From: Entomomonas sp. E2T0
GTDB lineage: Bacteria > Pseudomonadota > Gammaproteobacteria > Pseudomonadales > Pseudomonadaceae
Assembly (NCBI RefSeq): GCF_025985425.1
Contig: NZ_CP094972.1
Location: 1,488,001 to 1,552,000 of the forward strand
Direction: 5' to 3'
DNA: 64,000 nt
The translations under genes were made by a program, and so were the position numbers. The stretch's first letter is position 1; the number at the start of each line of letters is the position of its first letter. Below are positions 7,091 to 16,314 of this stretch, one piece after another. Below the pieces are notes generated by a model. That model was not told where the DNA came from and ran no database searches. It saw nothing but the letters and a program-made list of their open reading frames with translations.

Positions 7091-9220
7091 ATGATAGTAA
7101 ATGAAGAGCTAGATATAAAAGAAACGGATGATACTCAACTATGTGCTATGAATTGGCAACGCTACAACTACGGTATGCGTAAAGGCCACAGTGATTATTG
7201 TCAGGAAGCGAAAGAAAATGAAGCCTTCTATCTTGGTAAGCAGTGGTCTGATGCTGCCCTAGCAGTCATGCAACGCCTTAAAAAACCTGCCTTAACCATT
7301 AACCAAATTCTACCGAGGATTAATGCAGCCATTGGCTATCAGATTGCCAATCGAGCAGATATTAGCTATCGTCCTCGTGGTGGTGTAGCCAATGATGAAC
7401 TAGCAGCTACTTTATCAAAGCTAGCAATGCAAATAGCTGACAATATTAATTTTCATTGGAAAGAAACAGAGCTTTTTGCAGATGGTTTAATAATGAAGCG
7501 TGGTTACTATGATATAGGTATTAGCTACGATGATACTATTCTTGGTGAAATCTCAATAAATATACTTGATCCATTGGATGTTATACCTGATCCTGATGCT
7601 AACGACTATGACCCTGATAACTGGCAAGATGTTATTGTTACACGTTGGTTTACCATAGATGAAATTGCCAGTACTTACGATATTAACCCATCATCATTAA
7701 AAACATTATTAGAGGCACAAGAACCCTCTAACAACTTTGGTGATGGACTAGATGAAGAAGAAACACGTAATAGTTTTGCAGGTAGTTATTCCAGCAGTGC
7801 CAGATTATGTAGTGATGGCATAAAACGTTATAGAATTATTGATCGTCAATATTGGGTAAATGAACAAGTAGATGTGTTTATTACTCCTACTGGTGATATT
7901 CGTATCGCTCATGCACTGAAAGAAGAACAAAAGAACCATTTAATAGCGAGTGGTTATTTTCTGCATAAAATGCAACGTAGGGTAGTAAGAAGAGTGGCTA
8001 CTACCTCCAATGCTGTTTTATACAATGAAATCTCACCTTACAACCATTTTACAATAATTCCCTACTTCCCCATGTTTAGGCGTGGCCTTACCCTTGGCTT
8101 AGTGGATAATGCCAAAGACCCACAAAAACTACTTAACAAAACACTGAGTCAATCACTGCATATAGTTAATACCACAGCTAATAGTGGTTTTGTTAGTTGG
8201 GAAAATACCCTTGCTAATATGTCCAATGAGAAATTAAGTGAAGTAGGTTCTACGATTGGACTTAATTTAATTCTAAAGCATGATACCGATCCATCCAAAG
8301 TACCCTTCAAACTACAACCTAATCCTATTCCTTCAGGTGTTACCAACTTAACGGATAGAGCAACCGTAGCAATCCATGATGTAACAGGTATCAATGAAGC
8401 CATGCTAGGCCAACAAGGCCAAGAGATTAGTGGCGTAGCTATACAGAGTCGCCAATTTGCAGCACAACAGCAACTAGCTTTAGCTTTAGACTCATTGGCG
8501 CGCACTCGTAATATGGTAGGTCGCTTCTTTATTGAACTTATTCAAACCTTCTACGATTTACCACGCACTAGGAGAATTACCAATACGGATATTAATGGTA
8601 AACAAACATCTGAAGAAATCTATCTTAACTATCCTTTAGAAGATGGACGTATCTTAAATGATCTTACCATTGGTGAATATGATGTAGTGATCAGTGAACA
8701 ACCGATGCAAATTACCTTTGATAACAGCCAATTTAACCAACTAATAGAATTGGCTAACAAAGTACCACAAGTAGTTACCCCTGAATTTATCCGTATTCTA
8801 ATTAGATACAGCAATATTACCGATAAACAAGACATGCTAGATGCACTCACCAAAATGCAAGAACCACAAACTGACCCAGTAGAAGAGGCCAAGGCTCAAG
8901 AAATTATGGCCAAGATTGAAAAACTACAAGCCGAAGCCGAAAGAATCAAAGCTGACTCAGTCAATAAAGGTATTGAATCAGTCTATAGCGGTGTACAGGC
9001 TGCTAATGTTATAGCTGCTACACCACAAACAGCACCTATTGCTGACCAACTATTAAAATCAGCAGGTTATCAAGATAAAGATCAACCACCTATTGTAGCT
9101 ACACCTACTCAACAACTACCCGAAGCTGAACTAGCGAATCCAACTAATACTAATCCCTTAACCCCTGCTAATCCTGATGTGGGAATAATGCAGGGAATCA
9201 GAACACCACAAATTGATTAA
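7091..9220 (+). CDS. P22-like portal protein
   Basis: 709 residues, the usual size for P22-type portals. The N-terminal signature YLGKQWSDAA, then KKPALTINQILPRINAAIGY and RADISYRPRG, is typical of this family. The long helical C-terminus (QAEAERIKADSVNKG) suits the barrel. The portal forms the dodecameric ring at the packaging vertex and binds TerL. It begins two bases after the terL stop, and the scaffold gene starts 22 bases after its end, all in one operon. No truncation is seen. Confidence 0.93.
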   Translation: MIVNEELDIKETDDTQLCAMNWQRYNYGMRKGHSDYCQEAKENEAFYLGKQWSDAALAVMQRLKKPALTINQILPRINAAIGYQIANRADISYRPRGGVANDELAATLSKLAMQIADNINFHWKETELFADGLIMKRGYYDIGISYDDTILGEISINILDPLDVIPDPDANDYDPDNWQDVIVTRWFTIDEIASTYDINPSSLKTLLEAQEPSNNFGDGLDEEETRNSFAGSYSSSARLCSDGIKRYRIIDRQYWVNEQVDVFITPTGDIRIAHALKEEQKNHLIASGYFLHKMQRRVVRRVATTSNAVLYNEISPYNHFTIIPYFPMFRRGLTLGLVDNAKDPQKLLNKTLSQSLHIVNTTANSGFVSWENTLANMSNEKLSEVGSTIGLNLILKHDTDPSKVPFKLQPNPIPSGVTNLTDRATVAIHDVTGINEAMLGQQGQEISGVAIQSRQFAAQQQLALALDSLARTRNMVGRFFIELIQTFYDLPRTRRITNTDINGKQTSEEIYLNYPLEDGRILNDLTIGEYDVVISEQPMQITFDNSQFNQLIELANKVPQVVTPEFIRILIRYSNITDKQDMLDALTKMQEPQTDPVEEAKAQEIMAKIEKLQAEAERIKADSVNKGIESVYSGVQAANVIAATPQTAPIADQLLKSAGYQDKDQPPIVATPTQQLPEAELANPTNTNPLTPANPDVGIMQGIRTPQID

Positions 9221-9242
9221 TAACCTAAGAGAGAGTAATACT

Positions 9243-10172
9243 ATGTCAAATGAAGCAATAAATACGATCAACGATGATTTACCTTATGATCCTGATGCAG
9301 ATGAAGTGACTAATGAAGAAATAGTAACAGATGAACCAGAGACCAATAAAGAAACAGTAGATAAATCAACAGAAGAAATAACTGATGAACAACAAGAAGA
9401 GGTCAAGGAAACAGCCAATCAGCCTCCTAAATCAGTGCCTTATCAGCGATTCCAACAAAAAGTACATGAAGCGAATGAACTTAGTCAAAAGTACCGTGAA
9501 TTAGAATTAGAGCTTGCTCGTTTACAAGGTGCCGCTTCTGCACAAACTAAACAACAAGCAGAACCACCTAAAGAACCAGAGCTTAATATTAAGCAACTAA
9601 GACGTGATTACTATGAAGCAATGGCAATAGGTGATGATGATAAAGCACTGGAAATCCAAGAACAAATAGACACTTACCATGATAAACTCACTGAAGAAAA
9701 GACATTAAAAATAGCTGAAAAGGTTATCAAAGAAAGGGAAGAGGCCAAACAGAAGGAACAGCAGCAACTTACTCAAGCCGAAAATAAAAAATATGCTAAT
9801 GAGTTTTTAGAAAAGTATGATTATCTAAATGATGAATCAGCTAACTTTGATCCTGATGCGTTTGAAGTATTTAGTGCCTTCTTTAAATCATCCATTGAAA
9901 GTGGTAATAAAACCTTTAAAGAAAGTTTAGATTATGCTGTTAGTAAAGTAGAAACATTAACTAATCGGCAAACTACTCAACCAGTACAGAAAAAACCAAC
10001 TTTAACCAAGGAACAAGTTGAAGAACAGTTAGTACGTGCTAATAAAGCTACACCACAAATCTCCAAAAAAGGCACATCAGGTAAAGATATAATTGTTGAC
10101 CCTGCTGATATGTCAGAAGAAGAGTATGAAAAGTTTAGAGATAATGGTGGGAGGTTTGATTTTGAAAGTTAA
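9243..10172 (+). CDS. Capsid scaffolding protein
   Basis: 309 residues from the ATG at 9243, which has GAGAGAG upstream; the in-frame extension back to 9213 overlaps the portal gene and is unlikely. The N-terminal 70 residues are very acidic (EEIVTDEPETNKETVD and similar). A long coiled coil follows with Gln/Glu/Lys repeats, and the C-terminus ends in a DPADMSEEEYEKFRDNGGRF motif common in phage scaffolds that bind coat protein. It sits between portal and coat as in P22. The coat gene is unusually far downstream because a cargo module lies in between. Confidence 0.85.
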   Translation: MSNEAINTINDDLPYDPDADEVTNEEIVTDEPETNKETVDKSTEEITDEQQEEVKETANQPPKSVPYQRFQQKVHEANELSQKYRELELELARLQGAASAQTKQQAEPPKEPELNIKQLRRDYYEAMAIGDDDKALEIQEQIDTYHDKLTEEKTLKIAEKVIKEREEAKQKEQQQLTQAENKKYANEFLEKYDYLNDESANFDPDAFEVFSAFFKSSIESGNKTFKESLDYAVSKVETLTNRQTTQPVQKKPTLTKEQVEEQLVRANKATPQISKKGTSGKDIIVDPADMSEEEYEKFRDNGGRFDFES

Positions 10173-10385
10173 TAATAGAAAGGCTAGTTTAGTTATTTCT
10201 TATTTAATTGAATAATCTATTGGTCAGAATTTAAATCATTTGTCCTGATATAGTAAAAGGTGAGTTTAATATTATACTTTAGTCTAATAATGGTGGCAAT
10301 ATGCCTTCTTTTATTGATGGTTATTAGTATATAAGTTATTTTAACCTTATATAAAATAGTTATTAATTATCAAAAGGAAATGGTT

Positions 10386-11270
10386 ATGTCTGATCCATTA
10401 CAGAAGCGAAAATATACAATTGATTTTTTCCAGATTACAATTATGCCAACTGCTGAAATAAATGAAGTGGAAAGTGGCTTTGAGATGATGATGGATGATC
10501 AAATAGACTCAACTTTGACGACATCTAACTATTTATATGATCTTTGGGGTGTAAAAAAAAGAACTAGGCCTGTTTCAATTGCTGGAGAGTTCAGAAAGTT
10601 TAGAAAACAAGATCTTGAATATGGGTTACCTAAGAATGAAGGGCAACCCCTTGATCTAGGAGAAAATGGATTAATTGAAAAGAATTGCTTTGTATATTAT
10701 CCAGAAAATCAAATTTTAGGATGGTGCAGAAATGGAAATGCTTGTACTACTAAAAGATTAGAGACTTTCCTACAGGAGAAATGGGGTACGGATGTGTCAA
10801 TTATACCTGTAATTAGAGCGGATGCAATTAAACGACTGTTGAGCGGAAATTCTATTTTAAAAAGAATAGAAATTACTGTTCCAAAACCAACAAATCCAGA
10901 CATGATTCCAAGTAATGATTTTTCTGCCCAAACTCTACAAATGCTTAATAGTTCAGATGCAGATAGTATGTATGTTGAAATGAGAATTGATGGAAGAAAG
11001 GGAAATAGCAATAAGTCCCTAAAAGATAATTTAAAATTTGCAGTTAGAGAGCTTTTTGAGATGGGGGCAACTAAGGCAAAAGCTGTAGTTGACGAAAATG
11101 GAGCTATTTATCCAATAGACTTGATTGCTGATAGAGTTTACTCTATTCAAGAAATTGAAACAAATGGAAATCCTCCTTCTGGTACCATTCATAAAGTGAT
11201 TGATTCAGCAATGAACGAATGTAGAGAATCCATAAATGAATATTTTGGAACGGGTGATAAAAAACTTTAG
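10386..11270 (+). CDS. Cargo protein inserted between scaffold and coat genes (unknown function)
   Basis: 294 residues from the ATG at 10386, set by AAGGA eight bases before it; an ATG at 10380 is too close. It is a soluble, mixed alpha/beta protein (YTIDFFQITIMP, then LWGVKKRTRPVSI, then VEMRIDGRKG near the C-terminus). I recall similar proteins under the DUF6731 label but cannot confirm this. Its coding style and its position in a 1.9-kb gap in the head operon mark it as a moron-type insertion. It overlaps by 35 bases with a downstream membrane protein. Soluble sensor plus membrane effector pairs at such sites often act in superinfection exclusion or abortive infection; here that is inference. 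Confidence 0.6.
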   Translation: MSDPLQKRKYTIDFFQITIMPTAEINEVESGFEMMMDDQIDSTLTTSNYLYDLWGVKKRTRPVSIAGEFRKFRKQDLEYGLPKNEGQPLDLGENGLIEKNCFVYYPENQILGWCRNGNACTTKRLETFLQEKWGTDVSIIPVIRADAIKRLLSGNSILKRIEITVPKPTNPDMIPSNDFSAQTLQMLNSSDADSMYVEMRIDGRKGNSNKSLKDNLKFAVRELFEMGATKAKAVVDENGAIYPIDLIADRVYSIQEIETNGNPPSGTIHKVIDSAMNECRESINEYFGTGDKKL

Positions 11271-11685
11271 AAGAATATTTTGCTCAACACAGAGCTTTAT
11301 ATCATTATTGGTTGTGCATAGTTATATTTGGTTTTGTTTAAATATTAATCCAACTCGTCTTTTTGAAGTTAATAATATTGTAATTAATTTAAGTAGCGTG
11401 CTTCTCGGATTTTTAATTACTTCGATAGCTATTTTGACAGCAATAATGGATAGAAAGTTAATTGCAAATATGAGAAAAACAGGGCATTTTAAAAACCTGA
11501 TGACCGAAGCTTTCATAGCATCAGGATTATTGTTATGTTTAATCATTATGGGTGTAATAAATTTGTTTATTAGTGAATCTTATTTGTATTGTACTATGGG
11601 AATACTAATATATTTTTTATCTCTAAGCTTTTTATATGTGTTAGTTTTAGGAAGGATATTTTATAAAGTCATTATTATAGTTTAA
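11236..11685 (+). CDS. Multi-pass membrane protein paired with the upstream cargo gene
   Basis: 149 residues with four likely membrane segments: SFISLLVVHSYIWFCL, IVINLSSVLLGFLITSIAIL, ASGLLLCLIIMGVINLFI and GILIYFLSLSFLYVLVLG. A basic loop MDRKLIANMRKTGHFKN lies between the second and third. The frame overlaps the preceding gene by 35 bases, and a GTG at 11254 is an alternative start with little visible ribosome binding site. The overlap implies translational coupling. Small membrane proteins in this genetic setting commonly depolarise or permeabilise the membrane when triggered. I cannot assign a family. Confidence 0.6.
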   Translation: MNILERVIKNFRRIFCSTQSFISLLVVHSYIWFCLNINPTRLFEVNNIVINLSSVLLGFLITSIAILTAIMDRKLIANMRKTGHFKNLMTEAFIASGLLLCLIIMGVINLFISESYLYCTMGILIYFLSLSFLYVLVLGRIFYKVIIIV

Positions 11686-11824
11686 CTATTTTTATACTTA
11701 ATTTTAAGGAATGAGGTATTTAATTAATATTTGCAATACATAATAGCTACTTTTTTTGTAAATTTAAGTATACCCAACTTCAAACGTGGTGTTTTCTTAT
11801 AAGCAAAAAATTATATGATAATAC

Positions 11825-11852
11825 TTGACAACTAATAAAAAGGACATAACTT
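11825..11852 (+). promoter_or_regulatory. Late-type phage promoter 2 (before the coat gene)
   Basis: TTGACA, eleven bases, GGACATAACTT, with the same spacing as the copies at 4862 and 22550. It lies just after the two-gene cargo module and would restore coat expression downstream of it. Confidence 0.75.
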
Positions 11853-11859
11853 AATTAGC

Positions 11860-11923
11860 ATGGATAGAGGAAGTTTACTATATTTATTTCTATTCGATAG
11901 TCTATAACTTATCCTCTATCCAT
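11860..11923 (+). repeat. Inverted repeat at the predicted 5' end of the coat transcript
   Basis: ATGGATAGAGGA (11860-11871) and its perfect complement TCCTCTATCCAT (11912-11923), about 40 bases apart. The left arm begins near the expected start site of late promoter 2. A terminal stem could protect the mRNA from 5'-dependent decay; this is inferred from position. Confidence 0.6.
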
Positions 11924-11968
11924 ATCCTTCGCTTTAATAATTAAGCTCGCTCACTAAGAATAGTGTTC

Positions 11969-12038
11969 TTCGTCTGCTGGACGTAAAACAGGTATGCGCC
12001 GACAGCATTTAAAGGTCGTTTCTTCGTCATTGGACGTT
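11969..12038 (+). repeat. Two operator-like palindromes in the coat leader
   Basis: TTCGTC-TGCTG-GACGTA (11969-11985) matches the early operator TACGTC-N5-GACGTA at 11 of 12 arm positions. A second copy, TTCGTC-ATTG-GACGTT (12023-12038), has a four-base spacer. They lack a TTGACA partner. They could be repressor sites or RNA hairpins. Confidence 0.45.
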
Positions 12039-12083
12039 AAATCAAAGACATTGAAACTAAATTTAAATATTGGAGATTTTATT

Positions 12084-13193
12084 ATGGCGGAAACCTCTTT
12101 TGCCGAACAGCAATCCAAGCAAAAAATAGCTTGGTGTAAAGACATTTGGTATGAAGCTAAAAAACAATCAGAACTACCTAAGTTTTTAGGTAAAGGTGCA
12201 AAGGCTGTATTTACCTATGTCACTGAACTTACTCAAACTAAGCAAGGTGCTAAAGCTATCTTTCAATTATTAGCTCCTCTCATGAAAGATGGGGTAGCTG
12301 GTGATAATCAGTTAGTGGGCAATGAAGAAGAAATGACTGCCCATGACCAAGAAATTACCCTAGATCGTTTAAGTCATGCAGTTAAAAATGTAGGTCGTAT
12401 GGATGACCAGCGTGGCAATATTCAATTTGCTAAAGTGGCTAATCCACAACTCTCTGAATGGTTAGCTGATCGTGTAGATCAACTAGCCTTTTTAACCTTA
12501 TTAGGTATCAGTTATGACTACAACCTAGATGGTTCTAAGCGTAATGATCCTACCTTCCAACAATTAGCCTTTGCTAAAGATGTCAAAGCACCTTCTGAAA
12601 ATCGTTATCGTGTTTGGTCAGGTGGCAAACTTGTAAAAGCGGGGAATAACGTACTAACTGCAACTGATACGCCTAATCATAAAATGCTTACCGACATGAT
12701 TACAATGGCTAAGCGTCACAATATCAAGCCATTAATTGTCAGTGGTAAAAAGCACTACATCATCTTTATGGATGCTACTGCTATTGGGGAACTAAAAAAA
12801 GACCCTGATTTTATGAAGTCTATTATCAATGCCTCTGAACGTGGCAAAAATAACCCTTGGTTTACGGGTGCTATCGTTACCCATGATGGTGCAGTAATTC
12901 ACGAAACCGAACGAGTCTTTAATACTTTACATGCTCCAGCAGGTGAGAAATGGGGCGCAGATAGTAAAGTCAACGGTGTGCGTATAGGTTTAGCAGGCTG
13001 TCAGGCAGTAGCTTTTGCCCGTATTGGTGATGGTACTTGGGATACTGAGAAATTTAACTATGGTAACCAAATTGGTGTAGCACATGGTCGTATTATTGGC
13101 TTCCTAAAACCCACATTCCCTTCTAGCTACTCAGGTACGGTAGAAGACTTTGGTGTACTCACTGTTGATTGTGCAATACCAGGAGATGACTAA
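12084..13193 (+). CDS. Major capsid protein (N4 gp56 / DUF4043-like)
   Basis: 369 residues from the ATG at 12084, preceded by GGAG; the upstream in-frame extension covers the leader repeats and is not expected to be translated. The sequence has features of the HK97-fold coat group of N4 gp56/DUF4043 type: RMDDQRGNIQFAKVANPQLS, WLADRVDQLAFLTLLGISYD, PLIVSGKKHYIIFMDATAIG and GVRIGLAGCQAVAFARIG. It forms the shell around the scaffold. Its own late promoter, a long leader with two structured elements, and strong ribosome binding suit the most abundant virion protein. The gene overlaps the next start by one base. Confidence 0.85.
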   Translation: MAETSFAEQQSKQKIAWCKDIWYEAKKQSELPKFLGKGAKAVFTYVTELTQTKQGAKAIFQLLAPLMKDGVAGDNQLVGNEEEMTAHDQEITLDRLSHAVKNVGRMDDQRGNIQFAKVANPQLSEWLADRVDQLAFLTLLGISYDYNLDGSKRNDPTFQQLAFAKDVKAPSENRYRVWSGGKLVKAGNNVLTATDTPNHKMLTDMITMAKRHNIKPLIVSGKKHYIIFMDATAIGELKKDPDFMKSIINASERGKNNPWFTGAIVTHDGAVIHETERVFNTLHAPAGEKWGADSKVNGVRIGLAGCQAVAFARIGDGTWDTEKFNYGNQIGVAHGRIIGFLKPTFPSSYSGTVEDFGVLTVDCAIPGDD

Positions 13194-13624
13194 TGAACAG
13201 ACAACCAAGTAACAAGCCAGATAAGCCATTTATCACTAAACATTCACGTCATCAATACAGTGGTAGCACCGTTATTGAATTATACCCTAGTGATTTTTCA
13301 GTACGTACAGAACGTTATGCTTTAGCTCTTCATCCCGACACCATTATTACAGGTGGACATTTTATTGTAGAAGAAGCATTTGATAGTGGCACTATCAAGA
13401 TTGGTGATGATGAAACAGCTGATTGTTATCTAGCTGATACACCACTTAATACAGTAACTGTTAAGCCATTATTAGTGACAGGCAAAGTAACCCATGTATT
13501 AAATCAAATCAAACTAACCCTTGATGCTGTTTTATCTGGTGATAAGGGTAAAGCCATCTTAATTGTTGACCATGTAGGTGTAGGTAAATCCAACTGGACT
13601 ATCAATAACGTTAATAAGGAATAA
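13193..13624 (+). CDS. Small virion structural protein after coat
   Basis: 143 residues, beta-rich and soluble, with evenly spaced Val/Thr/Ile strands (TDTPLNTVTVKPLLVTGKVT-like text) and no catalytic motif. Its start overlaps the coat stop (TAATG), showing translational coupling. Genes at this position in P22-like or N4-like phages usually encode decoration or head-stabilising proteins. I cannot place it in a named family, so the role rests on synteny. Confidence 0.55.
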   Translation: MNRQPSNKPDKPFITKHSRHQYSGSTVIELYPSDFSVRTERYALALHPDTIITGGHFIVEEAFDSGTIKIGDDETADCYLADTPLNTVTVKPLLVTGKVTHVLNQIKLTLDAVLSGDKGKAILIVDHVGVGKSNWTINNVNKE

Positions 13625-13629
13625 ATAAA

Positions 13630-14001
13630 ATGAGTTATGCAACCATTACTGTATTACCACCAGTGGGTAAAGAAAAAGTAGTTATTTGTTTGGAATCAGG
13701 GCATTCAGCACTTATTGCAAAGAAAGGCGGCAAGGGAACAGATATTAGCTCACGCTTCCAGCAAAAAGCAGCACTGATGGGCTGTATTATCAGAAACATG
13801 GTAGAAGTCAAACAAGAAGAAAAACCTGCTAAAGATCAGGTAATTACTTCGATTATAGAAGCCATTAAAAAATTACAACCTGATGAGTACAGTGCTGGCT
13901 ATCCTAACCTTGAGGCTGTGATTAAACAAGCTGGCTTTAAAGTGAGTCAATCACAACTCACCAAAGCATGGACTGCCTTTCAACAAGAGGCTGTGCAGTA
14001 A
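13630..14001 (+). CDS. Hypothetical small head-region phage protein (123 aa)
   Basis: The N-terminal half is beta-rich (SYATITVLPPVGKEKVVICL) and the C-terminal half is helical and Lys/Gln-rich (SIIEAIKKLQPDEYSAGYPN, then QSQLTKAWTAFQQEA). No catalytic or membrane motif is visible. Its stop codon overlaps the start of the next gene. Its place between coat and the connector genes suggests a head completion or assembly role, without direct sequence support. Confidence 0.55.
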   Translation: MSYATITVLPPVGKEKVVICLESGHSALIAKKGGKGTDISSRFQQKAALMGCIIRNMVEVKQEEKPAKDQVITSIIEAIKKLQPDEYSAGYPNLEAVIKQAGFKVSQSQLTKAWTAFQQEAVQ

Positions 14002-14639
14002 TGCTAGTGTGTGAACTCATTAAAATCTATCGTGAAGAAGAGAAGGATAAAATACCTAGTTATTTCACTAGCGACTTTATGCTTATTACCTATCTTAATG
14101 ATGCGCTTAATGAGTTTGCTAAAAAAACCATGTCATTCTATGACACCAGCAGTCCATTAACACAAGTCTATGTACCTAAAGAACAACATCTTTTACCTTT
14201 TGATCAACGTATTTTAGAGATCAAACAGGCCATCGTTAGAGAAACAGGGGATAATCTTCGTATTATCTCTGCTAATGTAGCTGATCCTACCCCCTATTCA
14301 TTATTACTGAATAGCGAAGCAGGGGAAATGATCCTAACCAAAAAATATCATTATCCTGTCAATATCTATCTAAGAGTCATTAGAAAACCACTTAAACGAC
14401 TAACTTTAGAAGATATTAACCAAATAATACCTGATATTAATGAAGAAGATTATCGTGTATTACTACATTACATTAAATATCTAGCCTTTAGTGTGGCTGA
14501 TGCTGACATATTTGATCCTAATCGAGCCGCTACTAACTTAGCTTTATTTGAACAAAAATGCCAACAAATTAAAGATCAAAATTTACGTAGACGTTCAGCT
14601 ATTCAACCTATAGCTATGGAGTGGATATGGAACGTGTAA
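14001..14639 (+). CDS. Head-tail connector / gp4-like adaptor protein
   Basis: 212 residues from the ATG at 14001, which overlaps the previous TAA and has AAGAGG 11 bases upstream. An ORF start at 13968 would overlap the previous gene deeply. The chain begins with VCELIKIYREEEKDKIPSYF and TYLNDALNEFAKKT, the pattern of podovirus adaptor proteins that dock under the portal (the P22 gp4 or phage adaptor type). The C-terminus holds a helical LLHYIKYLAFSVADADIF and an amphipathic tail. It overlaps the next gene by 13 bases. Confidence 0.65.
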   Translation: MLVCELIKIYREEEKDKIPSYFTSDFMLITYLNDALNEFAKKTMSFYDTSSPLTQVYVPKEQHLLPFDQRILEIKQAIVRETGDNLRIISANVADPTPYSLLLNSEAGEMILTKKYHYPVNIYLRVIRKPLKRLTLEDINQIIPDINEEDYRVLLHYIKYLAFSVADADIFDPNRAATNLALFEQKCQQIKDQNLRRRSAIQPIAMEWIWNV

Positions 14640-15808
14640 TTAATTGGTCGTTAGGATCAAATAATGTGACAGCCATTGAACGATTACCAGATGGCTTTGT
14701 ACGAAGCATTGTTAATTTAGATGCTGGTGATCTGCTTAGTTTGCGTACTGGCTTTGAAAAAGTATTAGCAGGACAAAATATCAGAGCGTTATTTAGCATT
14801 GGCAATGATTTAATCATTGTCGATAGTGATCAGCTAATTTGTTTTGATACATTAACAGGTACTTCAGATACATTAATTAATGTGCCTGAGAATGGAACTG
14901 TAGCTGGTACGTTATTTAACGAGCAGCTTTATCTTATTATTGCCAACCAATCTTATCGGATTAAAGGCCGAGTAGTTAAGCAATGGATAATTGCTAATCC
15001 TAAAGTTAATTTATCTATTGGTAAAGGTAATTTACAGGGTGGACGCTATAAGCTAGCAGTGACTAGCAATGGTGAAGAGGGCGAGGAGTCAGGGGCAGAT
15101 ATTTATTTTATAGATGTACCTGATAATAGCTCTATTCAAATTAACAGTAACATTAGAAGCAACGTTTACGCCACTGAACAAAATTCAGAGATTCTATATT
15201 ACCAAGGTCTTGCTGATGATAGTTATACCATTCTTAACATTGAATCAGATACTAAACGTCTTGCTACTGGCAATATGTATCCCTTCCCTTATGTCACCAA
15301 CCTAGTTAATTATCATGGTGTGATTATTGGTAGTATCGACAACTATCTGTATTTCTCAGCTCCTTTTATGCCTCATTTAATTAGAGCAGAAAGAGGATTC
15401 TTACAATACCCTGCACCCATTAGCATTATTGCGCCTGTAGCTGATGGTATCTATGTAGTAGCTGATAAAACCTACTTTATAGCCAACCTCGAAAACGACC
15501 AAATAAACCAAGTCAAAGTATCTGATACAGATGCAATCAAAGGTACATATACCCCATTACCTGATGGGCGTGCTGCTTGGTTCTGTCGTTATGGACAAGT
15601 AATAGCTGGCATGAGTGGTGAATTAGCAACACCCAACAAAGGTATCTACGCACCTGAAGTTAAACAAACAGGCGCAGCAGGGTACTTAGAACATAACGGA
15701 CGACAACTCATCGTCAATTCATTAGATAAAAATAGTCATGCTAATAATAACCTTGCCATTGGTGATTATTGGGAAATTGAAATAGATGGCGAGGTATGCA
15801 CATGTTAG
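14627..15808 (+). CDS. Beta-propeller-like tail tube/stopper protein
   Basis: 393 residues from the ATG at 14627 (GGAG seven bases upstream); the GTG at 14621 is an alternative. It is almost all beta strand, with repeated short blades such as LFSIGNDLIIVDSDQLICFD and VADGIYVVADKTYFI. Podovirus gp10-type stopper proteins and related tail-tube closers have this propeller-like makeup and follow the adaptor gene. The order adaptor, propeller, then receptor-proximal tail genes supports the role. No enzymatic motif is visible. Confidence 0.6.
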   Translation: MERVINWSLGSNNVTAIERLPDGFVRSIVNLDAGDLLSLRTGFEKVLAGQNIRALFSIGNDLIIVDSDQLICFDTLTGTSDTLINVPENGTVAGTLFNEQLYLIIANQSYRIKGRVVKQWIIANPKVNLSIGKGNLQGGRYKLAVTSNGEEGEESGADIYFIDVPDNSSIQINSNIRSNVYATEQNSEILYYQGLADDSYTILNIESDTKRLATGNMYPFPYVTNLVNYHGVIIGSIDNYLYFSAPFMPHLIRAERGFLQYPAPISIIAPVADGIYVVADKTYFIANLENDQINQVKVSDTDAIKGTYTPLPDGRAAWFCRYGQVIAGMSGELATPNKGIYAPEVKQTGAAGYLEHNGRQLIVNSLDKNSHANNNLAIGDYWEIEIDGEVCTC

Positions 15809-16305
15809 ATCGTATTGTATTAGATGGCTTTGTATGGCAATCAACCGTCTACGACAAACAAGGCAATATTGTAGACCAATGGGAAGAACATAACCTGATC
15901 CCCAATGAAGGCGTTGCTTTTTTAATGCGTTCTCCTTTTGGTGATGCGCAACCTGTAAGCAATTTTTATTGTGGTATTTTTAAAGGTAACTATCTACCTA
16001 CTGCCGCCTCTAAAGCCACAGATATTCCCAATATAGGTGAAGTGACGAGTTATCAAGAAGTGAGCAGACCTTTATGGAACAAAGTATTTGATGGCAGCAA
16101 TACCTTTTCCAATAGTAGCAATCCAGCCATATTTACCTTTACTGAAGAACAAACCATTAACGGTTACTTCTTAGTATCCAGCGATATTAAAGGATCTAGT
16201 AATGGCATTTTATTATCCATTGCAAGGTTATCTACGCCAAAAACCGTTTCAGAAGAACTAAAGGTTAAAACCAGACTTTCTTATTTATCAGGCACAAGTT
16301 TATAA
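15802..16305 (+). CDS. Phage structural protein (tail region)
   Basis: 168 or 170 residues: two in-frame ATGs at 15796 and 15802, of which 15802 has GAGG at better spacing. The sequence LDRIVLDGFVWQSTVYDKQG and WEEHNLIPNEGVAFLMRS resembles small beta-rich proteins found in tail clusters of lambdoid-type and podoviral genomes. It overlaps the end of the propeller gene. No catalytic residue pattern is visible, so only a structural role is proposed. Confidence 0.55.
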   Translation: MLDRIVLDGFVWQSTVYDKQGNIVDQWEEHNLIPNEGVAFLMRSPFGDAQPVSNFYCGIFKGNYLPTAASKATDIPNIGEVTSYQEVSRPLWNKVFDGSNTFSNSSNPAIFTFTEEQTINGYFLVSSDIKGSSNGILLSIARLSTPKTVSEELKVKTRLSYLSGTSL

Positions 16306-16314
16306 GGTGACACT

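Noticed and set aside
11994-12083. 30-residue extension of the coat protein
   Set aside because: It covers the palindromic leader and lacks a ribosome binding site; the ATG at 12084 has GGAG.
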